Assembly: GCA_035649235.1 (NCBI GenBank)
Contig: DASRJX010000057.1
Location: 1-44,707 of the forward strand
DNA: 44,707 nucleotides
Origin: DASRJX01 sp035649235
Lineage (GTDB): Bacteria > Acidobacteriota > Polarisedimenticolia > Gp22-AA2
Reading direction: 5' to 3'
Within the stretch, counting starts at the first letter, position 1; the number at the start of each line of letters is the position of its first letter. Below the pieces are notes generated by a model that was given only the letters and a program-made list of their open reading frames with translations, ran no database searches and was not told where the DNA came from. Below, piece by piece: positions 32,890 to 40,759 of the stretch. The translations under genes were made by a program, and so were the position numbers.

Positions 32890-32917
32890 TTGCCACCCCG
32901 CGGCGCTGTGGTAGCAT
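32890..32917 (+). promoter_or_regulatory. Putative promoter of the TldD/TldE operon
   Basis: TTGCCA (32890-32895), 16-bp spacer, TAGCAT (32912-32917). The predicted start near 32924 precedes a perfect AGGAGG (32931-32936) and the ATG at 32941. Confidence 0.5.
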
Positions 32918-32940
32918 CCTCCCACTCTTCAGGAGGTCCG

Positions 32941-34539
32941 ATGCGTCCCACACGGAGAGAGTTCCTGCGCACCTGCGGCGCGGGGGCGGCGGCCTGGGCG
33001 GGGGTCAGCGTCCTGCCGGGCGAGTTCCTCGTCACCCGCGCGACGGCCGCCGACCTGCCTCCGGATCGCATGCGCGAGCTGGCGGCATTCGCGCTGGAGC
33101 GCGCCCGCAAAGCGGGCGCCACGTACGCCGACATCCGCATCAACCGCTACCGCAGCCAGATGGTGTCGATGCGCTCGCAGCCGGATTTCGCCACCGGCAA
33201 GCTGAACCACGTGCCGACGGTCACGGACACGGAGACCTTCGGCTTCGGCATCCGGGCCATCGCCTCTGGCGCGTGGGGCTTCTCGGCCTCGCACCGTCTG
33301 ACCAAGGACGACATCGCGCGCGCGGCCAAGGAGGCCACGGAGATCGCCCGCGCCAACGCCCCGCTGCGGCGCGGCCCGGTGCGCCTGGCGCCGGTGGCGG
33401 CCTACAAGGACGCCTACCGCACCCCGATCGCCCGAGACCCCTTCGAGGTCCCGGTCGACGAGAAGCTCGAGTTCCTGCGCTCGCTGAACGACCAGGTGAA
33501 GAAAGTCGAAGGCGTGTTCTCGGCCAACGGCACGATCTCGCACCGCGTCGAGCACCGGTTCTTCGCCTCGACCGAGGGGAGCGTGATCGAGCAGCGCGTC
33601 TACCAGATCTCACCCGAGCTGACGGCCACCGCGGTCGACAAGGGGCGCAAGACCAAGACGCGCACCTACCGACCCCACGCGGTCACCGCGGGCTGGGAGG
33701 CGGTCGAGCGGGCGCGGTTCCCCGAGCACGCGCGGCGCATCGGCGAGGAGGCGGTCCAGCACCTCAAGGCGCCGTCGGTCGAGCCGGGCCGGAAGGACCT
33801 GGTGCTGATGCCGACGCATCTCGGGCTGACCATCCACGAGTCGATCGGCCACTCGACGGAGCTCGACCGGGCGCTCGGGTACGAGGCCAACTTCGCCGGC
33901 ACGTCGTTCCTGACGCCGGACAAGATGGGCAAGTTCCGCGTCGGGTCGGAGATCATGAACGTCAACGGCGACCGGGTCAGGGCCGAGAGCCTCTCGACGT
34001 GCGGCTACGACGACGACGGCGTCAAGACGCGCCAGTTCCCGATCATCAAGGAAGGCATCTTCGTCGGCTACCAGACCATCCGCGATCAGGCGCACCTCAT
34101 CGGGCAGACCGAGTCGACGGGGTGCTGCTACGCGGACTCCTACGGCTCGGTGCCGTTCCAGCGGATGCCGAACGTCTGGCTGGCACCGTCGAAGGACGCG
34201 GTGACGCGCGACGATCTGATCGCCGGAGTCGACGACGGGGTCCTGATCGATGGCCGCGGCTCCTATTCGATCGACCAGCAGCGCTACAACTTCCAGTTCG
34301 GGGGGGACGCCTTCTGGGAGATCAAGGGCGGCAAGGTCGGGGCGATGATCGCCGATGTGGCCTATCAGAGCCGCACGCCGGACTTCTGGCAGGCCTGCGA
34401 CGGTCTGGGCGGCGACGCGGCGTGGGAGAACGTCGGACTCAACTCGGACGGCAAGGGGCAGCCGCAGCAGATCAACGCGATGAGCCACGGCTGCCCGCCG
34501 GCCCGCTTCCGGCAGATCACCGTGCTGAGGACGGAGTGA
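32941..34539 (+). CDS. tldD: Tat-exported TldD-family metalloprotease
   Basis: 532 residues from ATG 32941, with AGGAGG 4 nt upstream. The N-terminus is a twin-arginine signal: RREFLRT followed by CGAGAAAWAGVSVLPG and an A-x-A-like cleavage region near TAA. The rest is TldD-like, with the metal-binding HESIGH (His299, Glu300, His304) in the conserved THLGLTIHESIGHSTELDRA block and a C-terminal TldD domain. TldD/TldE heterodimers degrade unfolded peptides and mature some modified peptides (such as microcin B17); the known E. coli pair is cytoplasmic, so a Tat signal is notable. The partner gene starts 4 bp downstream. Confidence 0.92.
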   Translation: MRPTRREFLRTCGAGAAAWAGVSVLPGEFLVTRATAADLPPDRMRELAAFALERARKAGATYADIRINRYRSQMVSMRSQPDFATGKLNHVPTVTDTETFGFGIRAIASGAWGFSASHRLTKDDIARAAKEATEIARANAPLRRGPVRLAPVAAYKDAYRTPIARDPFEVPVDEKLEFLRSLNDQVKKVEGVFSANGTISHRVEHRFFASTEGSVIEQRVYQISPELTATAVDKGRKTKTRTYRPHAVTAGWEAVERARFPEHARRIGEEAVQHLKAPSVEPGRKDLVLMPTHLGLTIHESIGHSTELDRALGYEANFAGTSFLTPDKMGKFRVGSEIMNVNGDRVRAESLSTCGYDDDGVKTRQFPIIKEGIFVGYQTIRDQAHLIGQTESTGCCYADSYGSVPFQRMPNVWLAPSKDAVTRDDLIAGVDDGVLIDGRGSYSIDQQRYNFQFGGDAFWEIKGGKVGAMIADVAYQSRTPDFWQACDGLGGDAAWENVGLNSDGKGQPQQINAMSHGCPPARFRQITVLRTE

Positions 34540-34543
34540 GACG

Positions 34544-35920
34544 ATGAGTTGGACGGCGGACGAGGCGAAGAAGCTCGCGCAGCGCATCCTGTCCTATTCG
34601 AAGGCCGACGAGTGCGAGGTGACGCTGCAGCTCAACGACTCCTCCCACACGCGCTTCGCGGCCAACGAGGTCATGACCTCCGGCTCCACACGGGACCTCG
34701 AGATCCGGATCAGCAGCCGCGGCAAGGGGAAGAGCGGCACCGTTCTGGTCAACGACACGGAGGCCGCGGCGCTCGAGGCCGCGGTGCGCCGCAGCGAGGC
34801 GCTCATGGCGGTGGCCCCGGAGAGCCCCGAGTGGGTCGAGGGGCTCGGGCCGCAGAAGTACCCCCCGATCGAGGCGTTCCACGAGGAGACGGCGAACACC
34901 GGGGCCGAGGCGCGCCGCGGGGGCGTGGGCGCGGCGCTCGAGGCGGCGCGGGGCGGCAAGCTCAACGGATCCGGGTTCTTCGAGACCGAGGCGACCTGGT
35001 CCGCGATCGCGAACAAGAAGGGCCTGTTCGGCTTCCACCGCGCGACGGAGGCCTCGTATTCCACGACCATGCGCACGGAGGACGGCACGGGCTCCGGCTG
35101 GGCGGGGACGATCGCCCCGCGCATCACCGACATCCGGGCCAAGGACCTGGCGGCCACCGCGGCGAAGAAGGCCCTGTCTTCGGTTCAGCCGCGCGATCTC
35201 GCGCCGGGCAAGTACACCGTGATCCTCGAGCCGCAGGCGGTCGCCGACTTCCTTGGGAACCTCGGCTTCGCGTTTTCAGCACGCGCGGCCGACGAAGGCC
35301 GCAGCTACTTCTCGAAGCCCGGAGGCGGCAACCGCACCGGCGAGAAGCTGTTCGCGGACTCGGTGACGCTGCGGTCGGACCCGTTCGACGCGCGGGTCCC
35401 AGGACGACCCTGGGCTGGCGTCGGCCCGGGCTTCGGGGGCGGGGGCGGCGGTGGCATGTTCTTCGGCCTGGCCGCGCTCAACCAGGGCCTGCCGGCGCAG
35501 CGGGTGACCTGGATCGAGAAGGGCGTCCTCAAGAACCTCGCGACCGACCGCTACTGGGCGCAGAAGACCAAGAGCGAGCCGATGCCGTTCCCGGGGAGCG
35601 TGATCATGGACGGCGGCACGGGCACCGTGGACGATCTCGTCTCCTCGTGCGCGCGGGGGCTGCTGGTGACGCGCTTCTGGTACATCCGGGCGACCAACCC
35701 GCAGACCTTCCAGACGACCGGTCTGACGCGCGACGGCGTCTGGCTCGTCGAGGAGGGCAAGATCGTCGGGCCGGTCAACAACTTCCGATTCAACGAGAGC
35801 CCCGCGAACCTGTTCAAGAACGTCGAGGCGCTGAGCGCGCCCGTCCCCGCGGGCCGGATGGTCCTGCCGGCGATCCGGGCGCGCGAGTTCACCTTCTCGT
35901 CCAAGAGCGACGCCGTCTAG
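34544..35920 (+). CDS. pmbA: TldE/PmbA-family partner subunit
   Basis: 458 residues from ATG 34544, 4 bp after tldD. Full-length TldE/PmbA fold (N-terminal FAANEVMTSGSTRDLEIRIS; C-terminal GTVDDLVSSCARGLLVTRFW and NPQTFQTTGLTRDGVWLVE). It lacks the HExxxH motif, as expected for the non-catalytic subunit. It has no signal peptide, although its partner has a Tat signal. Since Tat exports folded proteins, the simplest model is that TldE folds onto TldD and is carried out with it. A Gly-rich loop (GGGGGGMFFG) interrupts the middle. Alternatively TldE stays in the cytoplasm and the pair is not functional together. Confidence 0.92.
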   Translation: MSWTADEAKKLAQRILSYSKADECEVTLQLNDSSHTRFAANEVMTSGSTRDLEIRISSRGKGKSGTVLVNDTEAAALEAAVRRSEALMAVAPESPEWVEGLGPQKYPPIEAFHEETANTGAEARRGGVGAALEAARGGKLNGSGFFETEATWSAIANKKGLFGFHRATEASYSTTMRTEDGTGSGWAGTIAPRITDIRAKDLAATAAKKALSSVQPRDLAPGKYTVILEPQAVADFLGNLGFAFSARAADEGRSYFSKPGGGNRTGEKLFADSVTLRSDPFDARVPGRPWAGVGPGFGGGGGGGMFFGLAALNQGLPAQRVTWIEKGVLKNLATDRYWAQKTKSEPMPFPGSVIMDGGTGTVDDLVSSCARGLLVTRFWYIRATNPQTFQTTGLTRDGVWLVEEGKIVGPVNNFRFNESPANLFKNVEALSAPVPAGRMVLPAIRAREFTFSSKSDAV

Positions 35921-35943
35921 GAGACCGGGAGCCGGTCCGGACC

Positions 35944-36921
35944 ATGGCGCGGGCCGCGGCAGCACGGATCCGGCTTCTCGGTCTGGCCCTGCTCGCCCTC
36001 CCCGGCGCGGCATGGCCCGGCGAGCGCGGCCGCTCGCAGCGAACCGGCGACACCTCCCCTTACGTCCTGGTCCTCGGCATCGCCCAGGACGGTGGCCTGC
36101 CGCAGGCGGGCTGCGACCGCGAGTGCTGCCGGAAGGCGTGGGCCGACCCGCGCCGGGCGCGGCGCGTCGCCTGTCTCGCGATCGTCGATCCGCTGACCCC
36201 CGGGCGCTGGCTCATCGACGCCACACCGGACTTCAAGGATCAGCTCCGGGCGCTGAACGCCATCGCGCCCATGCCGGAGGCGCCGGGGCTCGGCGGGATC
36301 TTCCTGACCCACGCGCACGTCGGACACTATGCGGGCCTGATGCACCTGGGCCGGGAAGCGCTCGGAGCGCGCGGCGTGCGGGTCCACGTGATGCCGCGGA
36401 TGCAGGCGTTCCTGTCCGCGAACGGGCCGTGGGATCTGCTGGTGCGTCTCGGGAACATCGAACTCGCGCCGATGCGGGAAGACGTCCCCGTGGCGCTCGG
36501 TCCCCGCGTTCGCGTCACGCCGTTCCTCGTTCCCCACCGCGACGAGTATTCCGAGACGGTCGGTTTCCGGATCGACGGCCCCGGCCGCGCGGTCGCCTAC
36601 GTCCCCGACATCGACAAGTGGGAGACCTGGGGCCGCCGCCTCGAGGACCTCGTCGCCGGCGTCGATGCCGCCTATCTCGACGGCACGTTCTACGCGGAGG
36701 GGGAGATCCCCGGCCGCAGCCTGACGGAGGTCCCGCACCCGTTGATCGTGGAGACGGTGCGTCGGCTCGCCTCGCTGCCGCCCGAGGAGCGGGACAAGGT
36801 GCGCTTCACGCATCTGAACCACACGAACCCCGCCCTGCAGGACGGGAGCCCGGCCGCGCGCGCCATCCGCGAGGCCGGGTTCCGCGTCGCGGAGCAGGGG
36901 GAGCGCTTCCCGCTGGACTGA
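35944..36921 (+). CDS. Secreted PqqB-like metallo-beta-lactamase-fold protein
   Basis: 325 residues from ATG 35944; the overlapping longer frame runs out of phase through tldE. Sec signal IRLLGLALLALPGAAW. The mature start VLVLGIAQDGGLPQAGC followed by DRECC resembles PqqB proteins. The metal motif is THAHVGHYAGL (HxHxGH), with later Asp and His residues (VPDIDKWE, FTHLNHTNP) that could complete the site. PqqB acts in pyrroloquinoline quinone synthesis, but no pqqA, C, D or E is visible here and this copy is exported, so it is probably a paralogue of unknown function. It lies 23 bp after tldE and may be in the same operon. Confidence 0.8.
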   Translation: MARAAAARIRLLGLALLALPGAAWPGERGRSQRTGDTSPYVLVLGIAQDGGLPQAGCDRECCRKAWADPRRARRVACLAIVDPLTPGRWLIDATPDFKDQLRALNAIAPMPEAPGLGGIFLTHAHVGHYAGLMHLGREALGARGVRVHVMPRMQAFLSANGPWDLLVRLGNIELAPMREDVPVALGPRVRVTPFLVPHRDEYSETVGFRIDGPGRAVAYVPDIDKWETWGRRLEDLVAGVDAAYLDGTFYAEGEIPGRSLTEVPHPLIVETVRRLASLPPEERDKVRFTHLNHTNPALQDGSPAARAIREAGFRVAEQGERFPLD

Positions 36922-36953
36922 CCGGCGCGCCGCCACCTTCGCAGGACGCGCGC

Positions 36954-36982
36954 TTGCGCAGGCCGGGGCGCTCCATTAGGCT
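36954..36982 (+). promoter_or_regulatory. Putative promoter giving a near-leaderless aminotransferase mRNA
   Basis: TTGCGC (36954-36959), 17-bp spacer, TAGGCT (36977-36982). The expected start (36988-36990) coincides with the ATG at 36990. A GGAG at 36983-36986 would then lie outside the transcript. Confidence 0.35.
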
Positions 36983-36989
36983 GGAGCGC

Positions 36990-38351
36990 ATGCCGGCCCG
37001 AACCGTCATCGACCGAGAGCGCCTGCGCGCCGCCATCAAGAGGGAGACGCTCCGCTTCACCGAGGACCATCCGCGCTCGCGCGCCCTGTTCGAGCGCGCC
37101 CGCGGCAGCCTGCTCGGGGGCGTGCCGATGAGCTGGATGATGCGCTGGGCTGGCGGCTTCCCGATTTTCGTCCGCGAAGGGCGCGGCCCGCGCCTCGTCG
37201 ACGTGGACGGGCGGGAGTACATCGACTTCTGCCTCGGCGACACCGGGGCGATGACGGGGCACGCCCCGCCCGCCGCCGTCGAGGCGGTGGCGGCGGCGAT
37301 GGGACGCGGTGCGACCTTCATGCTGCCGACGGAGGACGCGGTCCATGTCGGCGAGGAGCTGCGGCGGCGCTTCGGGCTCCCCTACTGGCAGGTGGCGGTG
37401 ACCGCCACGGACGCCAACCGCTTCGCCATCCGCCTGGCCCGCCACGTGACCGGGCGGCCGAAGATCCTGGTCTTCAACGGCTGCTACCACGGCACCGTCG
37501 ACGAGACTTTCATCACGCTCGAGAACGGGGCGCCGCGACCGCGGCGCGGCAACACCGGGCCGCCCGTCGATCCGGCGGTCACCACCCGGGTCGTGGAGTT
37601 CAACGACCTGCCGGGCCTGGAGGGCGCGCTCTCCAGGGGCGACGTCGCCTGCGTTCTGGCGGAGCCGGCCATGACCAACATCGGCATCATCCTGCCGGAG
37701 CCCGGCTACCACGACGCCCTGCGGGCGCTGACCCGTCGCGCGGGCACGCTGCTCGTCCTCGACGAGACCCACACCCTCTCCGCCGGGCCGGGCGGCTGCA
37801 CCAGGGCCTTCGGCCTCGAGCCAGACTTGCTGACGATCGGGAAGGCGATCGCGAGCGGCGTCCCCGCGGCGGTCTACGGGCTGACGGCCGATCTGGCCGC
37901 GCGGATCGGCGCCGGCATCGACATCGAGGATGCGGATGCCGGAGGCATCGGCGGGACGCTGGCCGGCAACGCCCTGTCGCTCGCCGCCATGCGCGCCACG
38001 CTCGAGTCGGTGCTGACCGAAGAGGCGTTCGCGCTCACCATCCCGCTGGCGCGGCGCTGGGCGTCGGGCGTCGCCGACGCGATCGCCGATCTCGGCCTCC
38101 CCTGGCACGTGACGACGCTCGGCTGCCGGGCCGAATACTGGTTCCGCTCGACGCCGCCCCGGAACGGCGCCGAGGCCGCCGCGTCGATCGATCACGAACT
38201 CGACCACTACATGCACCTCGCGGCACTGAACCGCGGCATCCTGATGACGCCCTTCCACAACATGGCGCTCATAGCACCCGGCACGACCGAGTCCGAGGTC
38301 GACGCCCACACCCGCACCTTCCGCGACAGCGTCGAGCCGCTCCTGACCTGA
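36990..38351 (+). CDS. Class III PLP aminotransferase, glutamate-1-semialdehyde aminomutase-like
   Basis: 453 residues from ATG 36990. Fold-type I class III features: GGVPMSWMMRWAGGFPIFV, LVDVDGREYIDFCLGDTGAM, GCYHGT, the LDETHT Asp that contacts the pyridine nitrogen, and the Schiff-base Lys in LLTIGKAIASG. It resembles glutamate-1-semialdehyde aminomutases but has the N-terminal GGVPMSWM signature of a broader amino-acid/beta-amino-acid transaminase group, so assignment as hemL would be unsafe. Cytoplasmic. It stands between the PqqB-like gene and a degraded region, with its own predicted promoter. Confidence 0.88.
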   Translation: MPARTVIDRERLRAAIKRETLRFTEDHPRSRALFERARGSLLGGVPMSWMMRWAGGFPIFVREGRGPRLVDVDGREYIDFCLGDTGAMTGHAPPAAVEAVAAAMGRGATFMLPTEDAVHVGEELRRRFGLPYWQVAVTATDANRFAIRLARHVTGRPKILVFNGCYHGTVDETFITLENGAPRPRRGNTGPPVDPAVTTRVVEFNDLPGLEGALSRGDVACVLAEPAMTNIGIILPEPGYHDALRALTRRAGTLLVLDETHTLSAGPGGCTRAFGLEPDLLTIGKAIASGVPAAVYGLTADLAARIGAGIDIEDADAGGIGGTLAGNALSLAAMRATLESVLTEEAFALTIPLARRWASGVADAIADLGLPWHVTTLGCRAEYWFRSTPPRNGAEAAASIDHELDHYMHLAALNRGILMTPFHNMALIAPGTTESEVDAHTRTFRDSVEPLLT

Positions 38352-38426
38352 CGCCAATGCCGCCCCCGGTCGAGGGATAATGAACCTGCTCATTCCTGGC
38401 AAACGAACAGGGGCGAGGGTGGTCCA

Positions 38427-38618
38427 GTGAGCGGCGCGCGCCGGACGCAGGGGAGGGGACCGTGGCGACCCGCCCGGGCGATCCTCCTGGTCCTCCTGGC
38501 GCTCCCGATCCTGCCGCGGCCAGCGCTCGCCCATCCCGGGCTCGACGAGCAGATCCGGGATCTGACGGATCGCATCGAGCGCCACCGCGGCGATGCGACG
38601 CTCTACCTCGGCGGATAG
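38427..38618 (+). pseudogene. 5' remnant of a secreted TPR-type protein gene
   Basis: GTG 38427 opens 63 codons: a Sec signal peptide (ARAILLVLLALPILPRPALA) and then HPGLDEQIRDLTDRIERHRG. That opening is one I associate with long secreted TPR proteins of Acidobacteriota (HPELxxQIxxLT...GDAxLYLRRG). Instead of continuing into repeats, the frame stops two codons after LYLGG. With the next entry it looks like a gene cut off by a deletion. Confidence 0.55.
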
Positions 38619-38619
38619 G

Positions 38620-38757
38620 TTGTCGGCCGACACGGCCGCGCCCGATGCGGGCGCGCTCTTCTACTACTTCGTGAGCGCCGGCAACACATGCGCCGAGGGG
38701 CCACTCGGCTTCGCCTCGGAAGGCGCTCCGGTTCCCGACCCGGCCCCCTGCCCCTGA
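38620..38757 (+). pseudogene. 3' remnant of a different secreted protein gene
   Basis: In a different frame from the preceding remnant, codons 38629-38754 encode DTAAPDAGALFYYFVSAGNT and then CAEGPLGFASEGAPVPDPA before a final CP and stop. This Tyr-rich strand followed by a Cys-Gly-Glu turn and a PxPAPCP end is the typical last strand of large secreted repeat proteins in this type of genome (from memory; needs a search). No start or upstream domain is present, so it is a fragment. The 430 bp between the aminotransferase and radical SAM genes hold only these two pieces. Confidence 0.5.
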
Positions 38758-38782
38758 AGCCGAGGTCGATCCGGACGGCGGA

Positions 38783-40546
38783 TCAGGAGGAGGGTGCGTT
38801 TACCGGTTGTCGGCGGCGGCGGGCCTGGGCCTTTCTGAGCGCGGGCGTGGCGTACCCCTCGCCGCCGGCCACCGCGACGCCGACCGCCTCCGCGCCGACC
38901 GTCGTCGCGCCGACCGCCTCGGTCCCCTTGCGGCGGATCGCGTGCGCCGTCTTGATCATCCCGTACCGACTCACGAGGTAGTTGCGGGCGAAGTGGGAGA
39001 CGGCCCACGGCACTTCGAGCGCCGTGCCCCGGAAGCGTCGCATGATGCCGGTCAACGAGTAGGCCTGGCGCAGGAAGTAGTAATACCCTTCCTGCAGCGC
39101 GTCGATCGTCATTCCCTTCGGGCGGATCAGGACGTGAGCCCCGTCGAAGAGCGGCCAGTTGTAGTCCATCGCCACGTCGGCGTCGACCGGACAGGAGGCC
39201 CAGGGGAGAAAGGCGTTGCCGGCCACCGCATCCCTGAAGGTGCCCGTCCCGGGATAAGGCTGGATGATGTTCGCCACCACGAAATCGATCCCCGTGTCCT
39301 CGACGAATTCGAGCGTCCGATCGAAGCTCGAGGCGTCGTCCCCGTCGAGGCCGAAGACGAAGGCGCCCATGACGTTGATTCCGGCGTCGTGCACGCGCTG
39401 GACGCTCTCCTTCATCGCCCGGGTGTTGTTGGACCACTTGTCCAGCCCGTCGATCGCCGTCTGGTTGACGGACTCGATGCCAAGGAACAGCTCGCGGCAG
39501 CCGCTCTCGTAGGCCATCTTCAGCAACTCCGGCTTGTCGGCCAGGTCAATGGTCAACTCCGCCGCCCAGGTGCGCTGGAGGGGACGGATCGCCTCGAACA
39601 GAGCCGTGATCGACCCCGCGGCGTTGTACAGGTTGTCGTCCCAGAAGAAGAACTGGTCGCTGAAGCCGGGCCCCATCTTGGCGATCAGCCGGTCGCCGTA
39701 GAGGCGGCCGACGATCGGCATGCGCACCAGCGTCTTCAGGATGCCGTTGTAGAACCCGGGCTCGATCCGGTCGATCGTCTCCCGCGTGTGCGCCGGACCC
39801 TGGCTTCGGATCTCCTCGACCACGTCGTCCACGTCCCGGTTCCTCACAGTCGGGCCGTTGGTCAGGAAGACGGCGCAGAAGTGGCAGTCGAGCTTGCATC
39901 CGCGGGCGAAGTGCGTCGAGGCGACGATCTGCTGCGGCCGTTTTTTCAGCCCGCGCCAGATCCCCATGTCGAGAGCCAGCGTGCCCCGATCGCGGATGCG
40001 ATCGAAGGTCGCCCGGTAGAGCGGCCGCACCGGCCGGCCGGCCTTGATGTCGCCGAGCAGCTCCGACGCCGCCCACTCCCCTTCCCCCGTGACCGTCGCG
40101 TCGACGTGTCCGAAGCGGACCCCCTCCTCCGGCACGGCGGAAGCGTGGGCGCCGCCGAGCACCACGGTCAGCTTCTTGCCGGCCGCGGCGTAGGCGGCCC
40201 GCGCCTCGCCCGCCCTCCGGTAGGCCTCCCGGACCGAGTTGGTGTAGGCGGTGATGAACAGGACATCGTGGTCGCCGCGGCGCAAGTCGACCTTGTCGTT
40301 CAGAATGTCCTCGAACGGCGTCGCCCCCTCGATCTTGTCGTGCTGCACCGCCACGCACGTGTCGGCGCCCAGGATGCCGTTCTTCCGGAAGAAGCCTATC
40401 AGGTAGGGAAAGCCGATTCCCGGACTGCGGACGAAGGCGCCGATGGAGCCTTCCAGCCGCCCCAGGAGTCCCTTCTTCCGGATCGGCTCGTCGACGACGT
40501 AGGAATCGCGTGGAGTCAGGCAGATCAGGTTGCCGATCGAGGCCAC
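38783..40546 (-). CDS. B12-binding-domain radical SAM protein
   Basis: 587 residues from GTG 40546, with GGAGGG 4 nt upstream; ATG-frame codons further upstream were rejected. The N-terminus is a cobalamin-binding-type Rossmann domain (VLFITAYTNSVREAYRR; LTVVLGGAHASAVPEEG; VTGEGEWAASELL). The radical SAM core has the Cys motif GCKLDCHFCAV (CxxxCxxC), followed by the FFWDDNLY and ELFLGIESVNQ strands. The C-terminal end is an Ala/Val/Gly-rich repeat (GAEAVG units) and a basic tail, which is unusual and probably disordered. Such enzymes methylate or rearrange small molecules or modify peptides; no neighbour indicates the substrate. Confidence 0.9.
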   Translation of the reverse strand: MASIGNLICLTPRDSYVVDEPIRKKGLLGRLEGSIGAFVRSPGIGFPYLIGFFRKNGILGADTCVAVQHDKIEGATPFEDILNDKVDLRRGDHDVLFITAYTNSVREAYRRAGEARAAYAAAGKKLTVVLGGAHASAVPEEGVRFGHVDATVTGEGEWAASELLGDIKAGRPVRPLYRATFDRIRDRGTLALDMGIWRGLKKRPQQIVASTHFARGCKLDCHFCAVFLTNGPTVRNRDVDDVVEEIRSQGPAHTRETIDRIEPGFYNGILKTLVRMPIVGRLYGDRLIAKMGPGFSDQFFFWDDNLYNAAGSITALFEAIRPLQRTWAAELTIDLADKPELLKMAYESGCRELFLGIESVNQTAIDGLDKWSNNTRAMKESVQRVHDAGINVMGAFVFGLDGDDASSFDRTLEFVEDTGIDFVVANIIQPYPGTGTFRDAVAGNAFLPWASCPVDADVAMDYNWPLFDGAHVLIRPKGMTIDALQEGYYYFLRQAYSLTGIMRRFRGTALEVPWAVSHFARNYLVSRYGMIKTAHAIRRKGTEAVGATTVGAEAVGVAVAGGEGYATPALRKAQARRRRQPVNAPSS

Positions 40547-40759
40547 TCGTCCCTCCCCATGGTCCGCCGTTCCCGCTCGAGAGTCGTCGCACTTTATCCC
40601 GACCAAGGCGGGAACACAACCGGGCCCGACATCGGGCGATGGTTCAGCCCCGACAGGCGGCGCCGGACCGTCGCGAAGGCCGACCCCGCCGGCGGGATCG
40701 GGCCGCTGATCGGTTAGACTGACGGCAGACTCGAAGGCGAATCACCCGCGGAGTCAGCG

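Noticed and set aside
36990..38351. hemL, supplying haem for the cytochromes
   Set aside because: The N-terminal signature fits a wider transaminase group and no other haem-synthesis gene is adjacent.
38783..38960. Tandem DNA repeat (GCCGACCGCCTC units)
   Set aside because: Short and imperfect; explained by the Ala/Val/Gly-rich end of the radical SAM protein.
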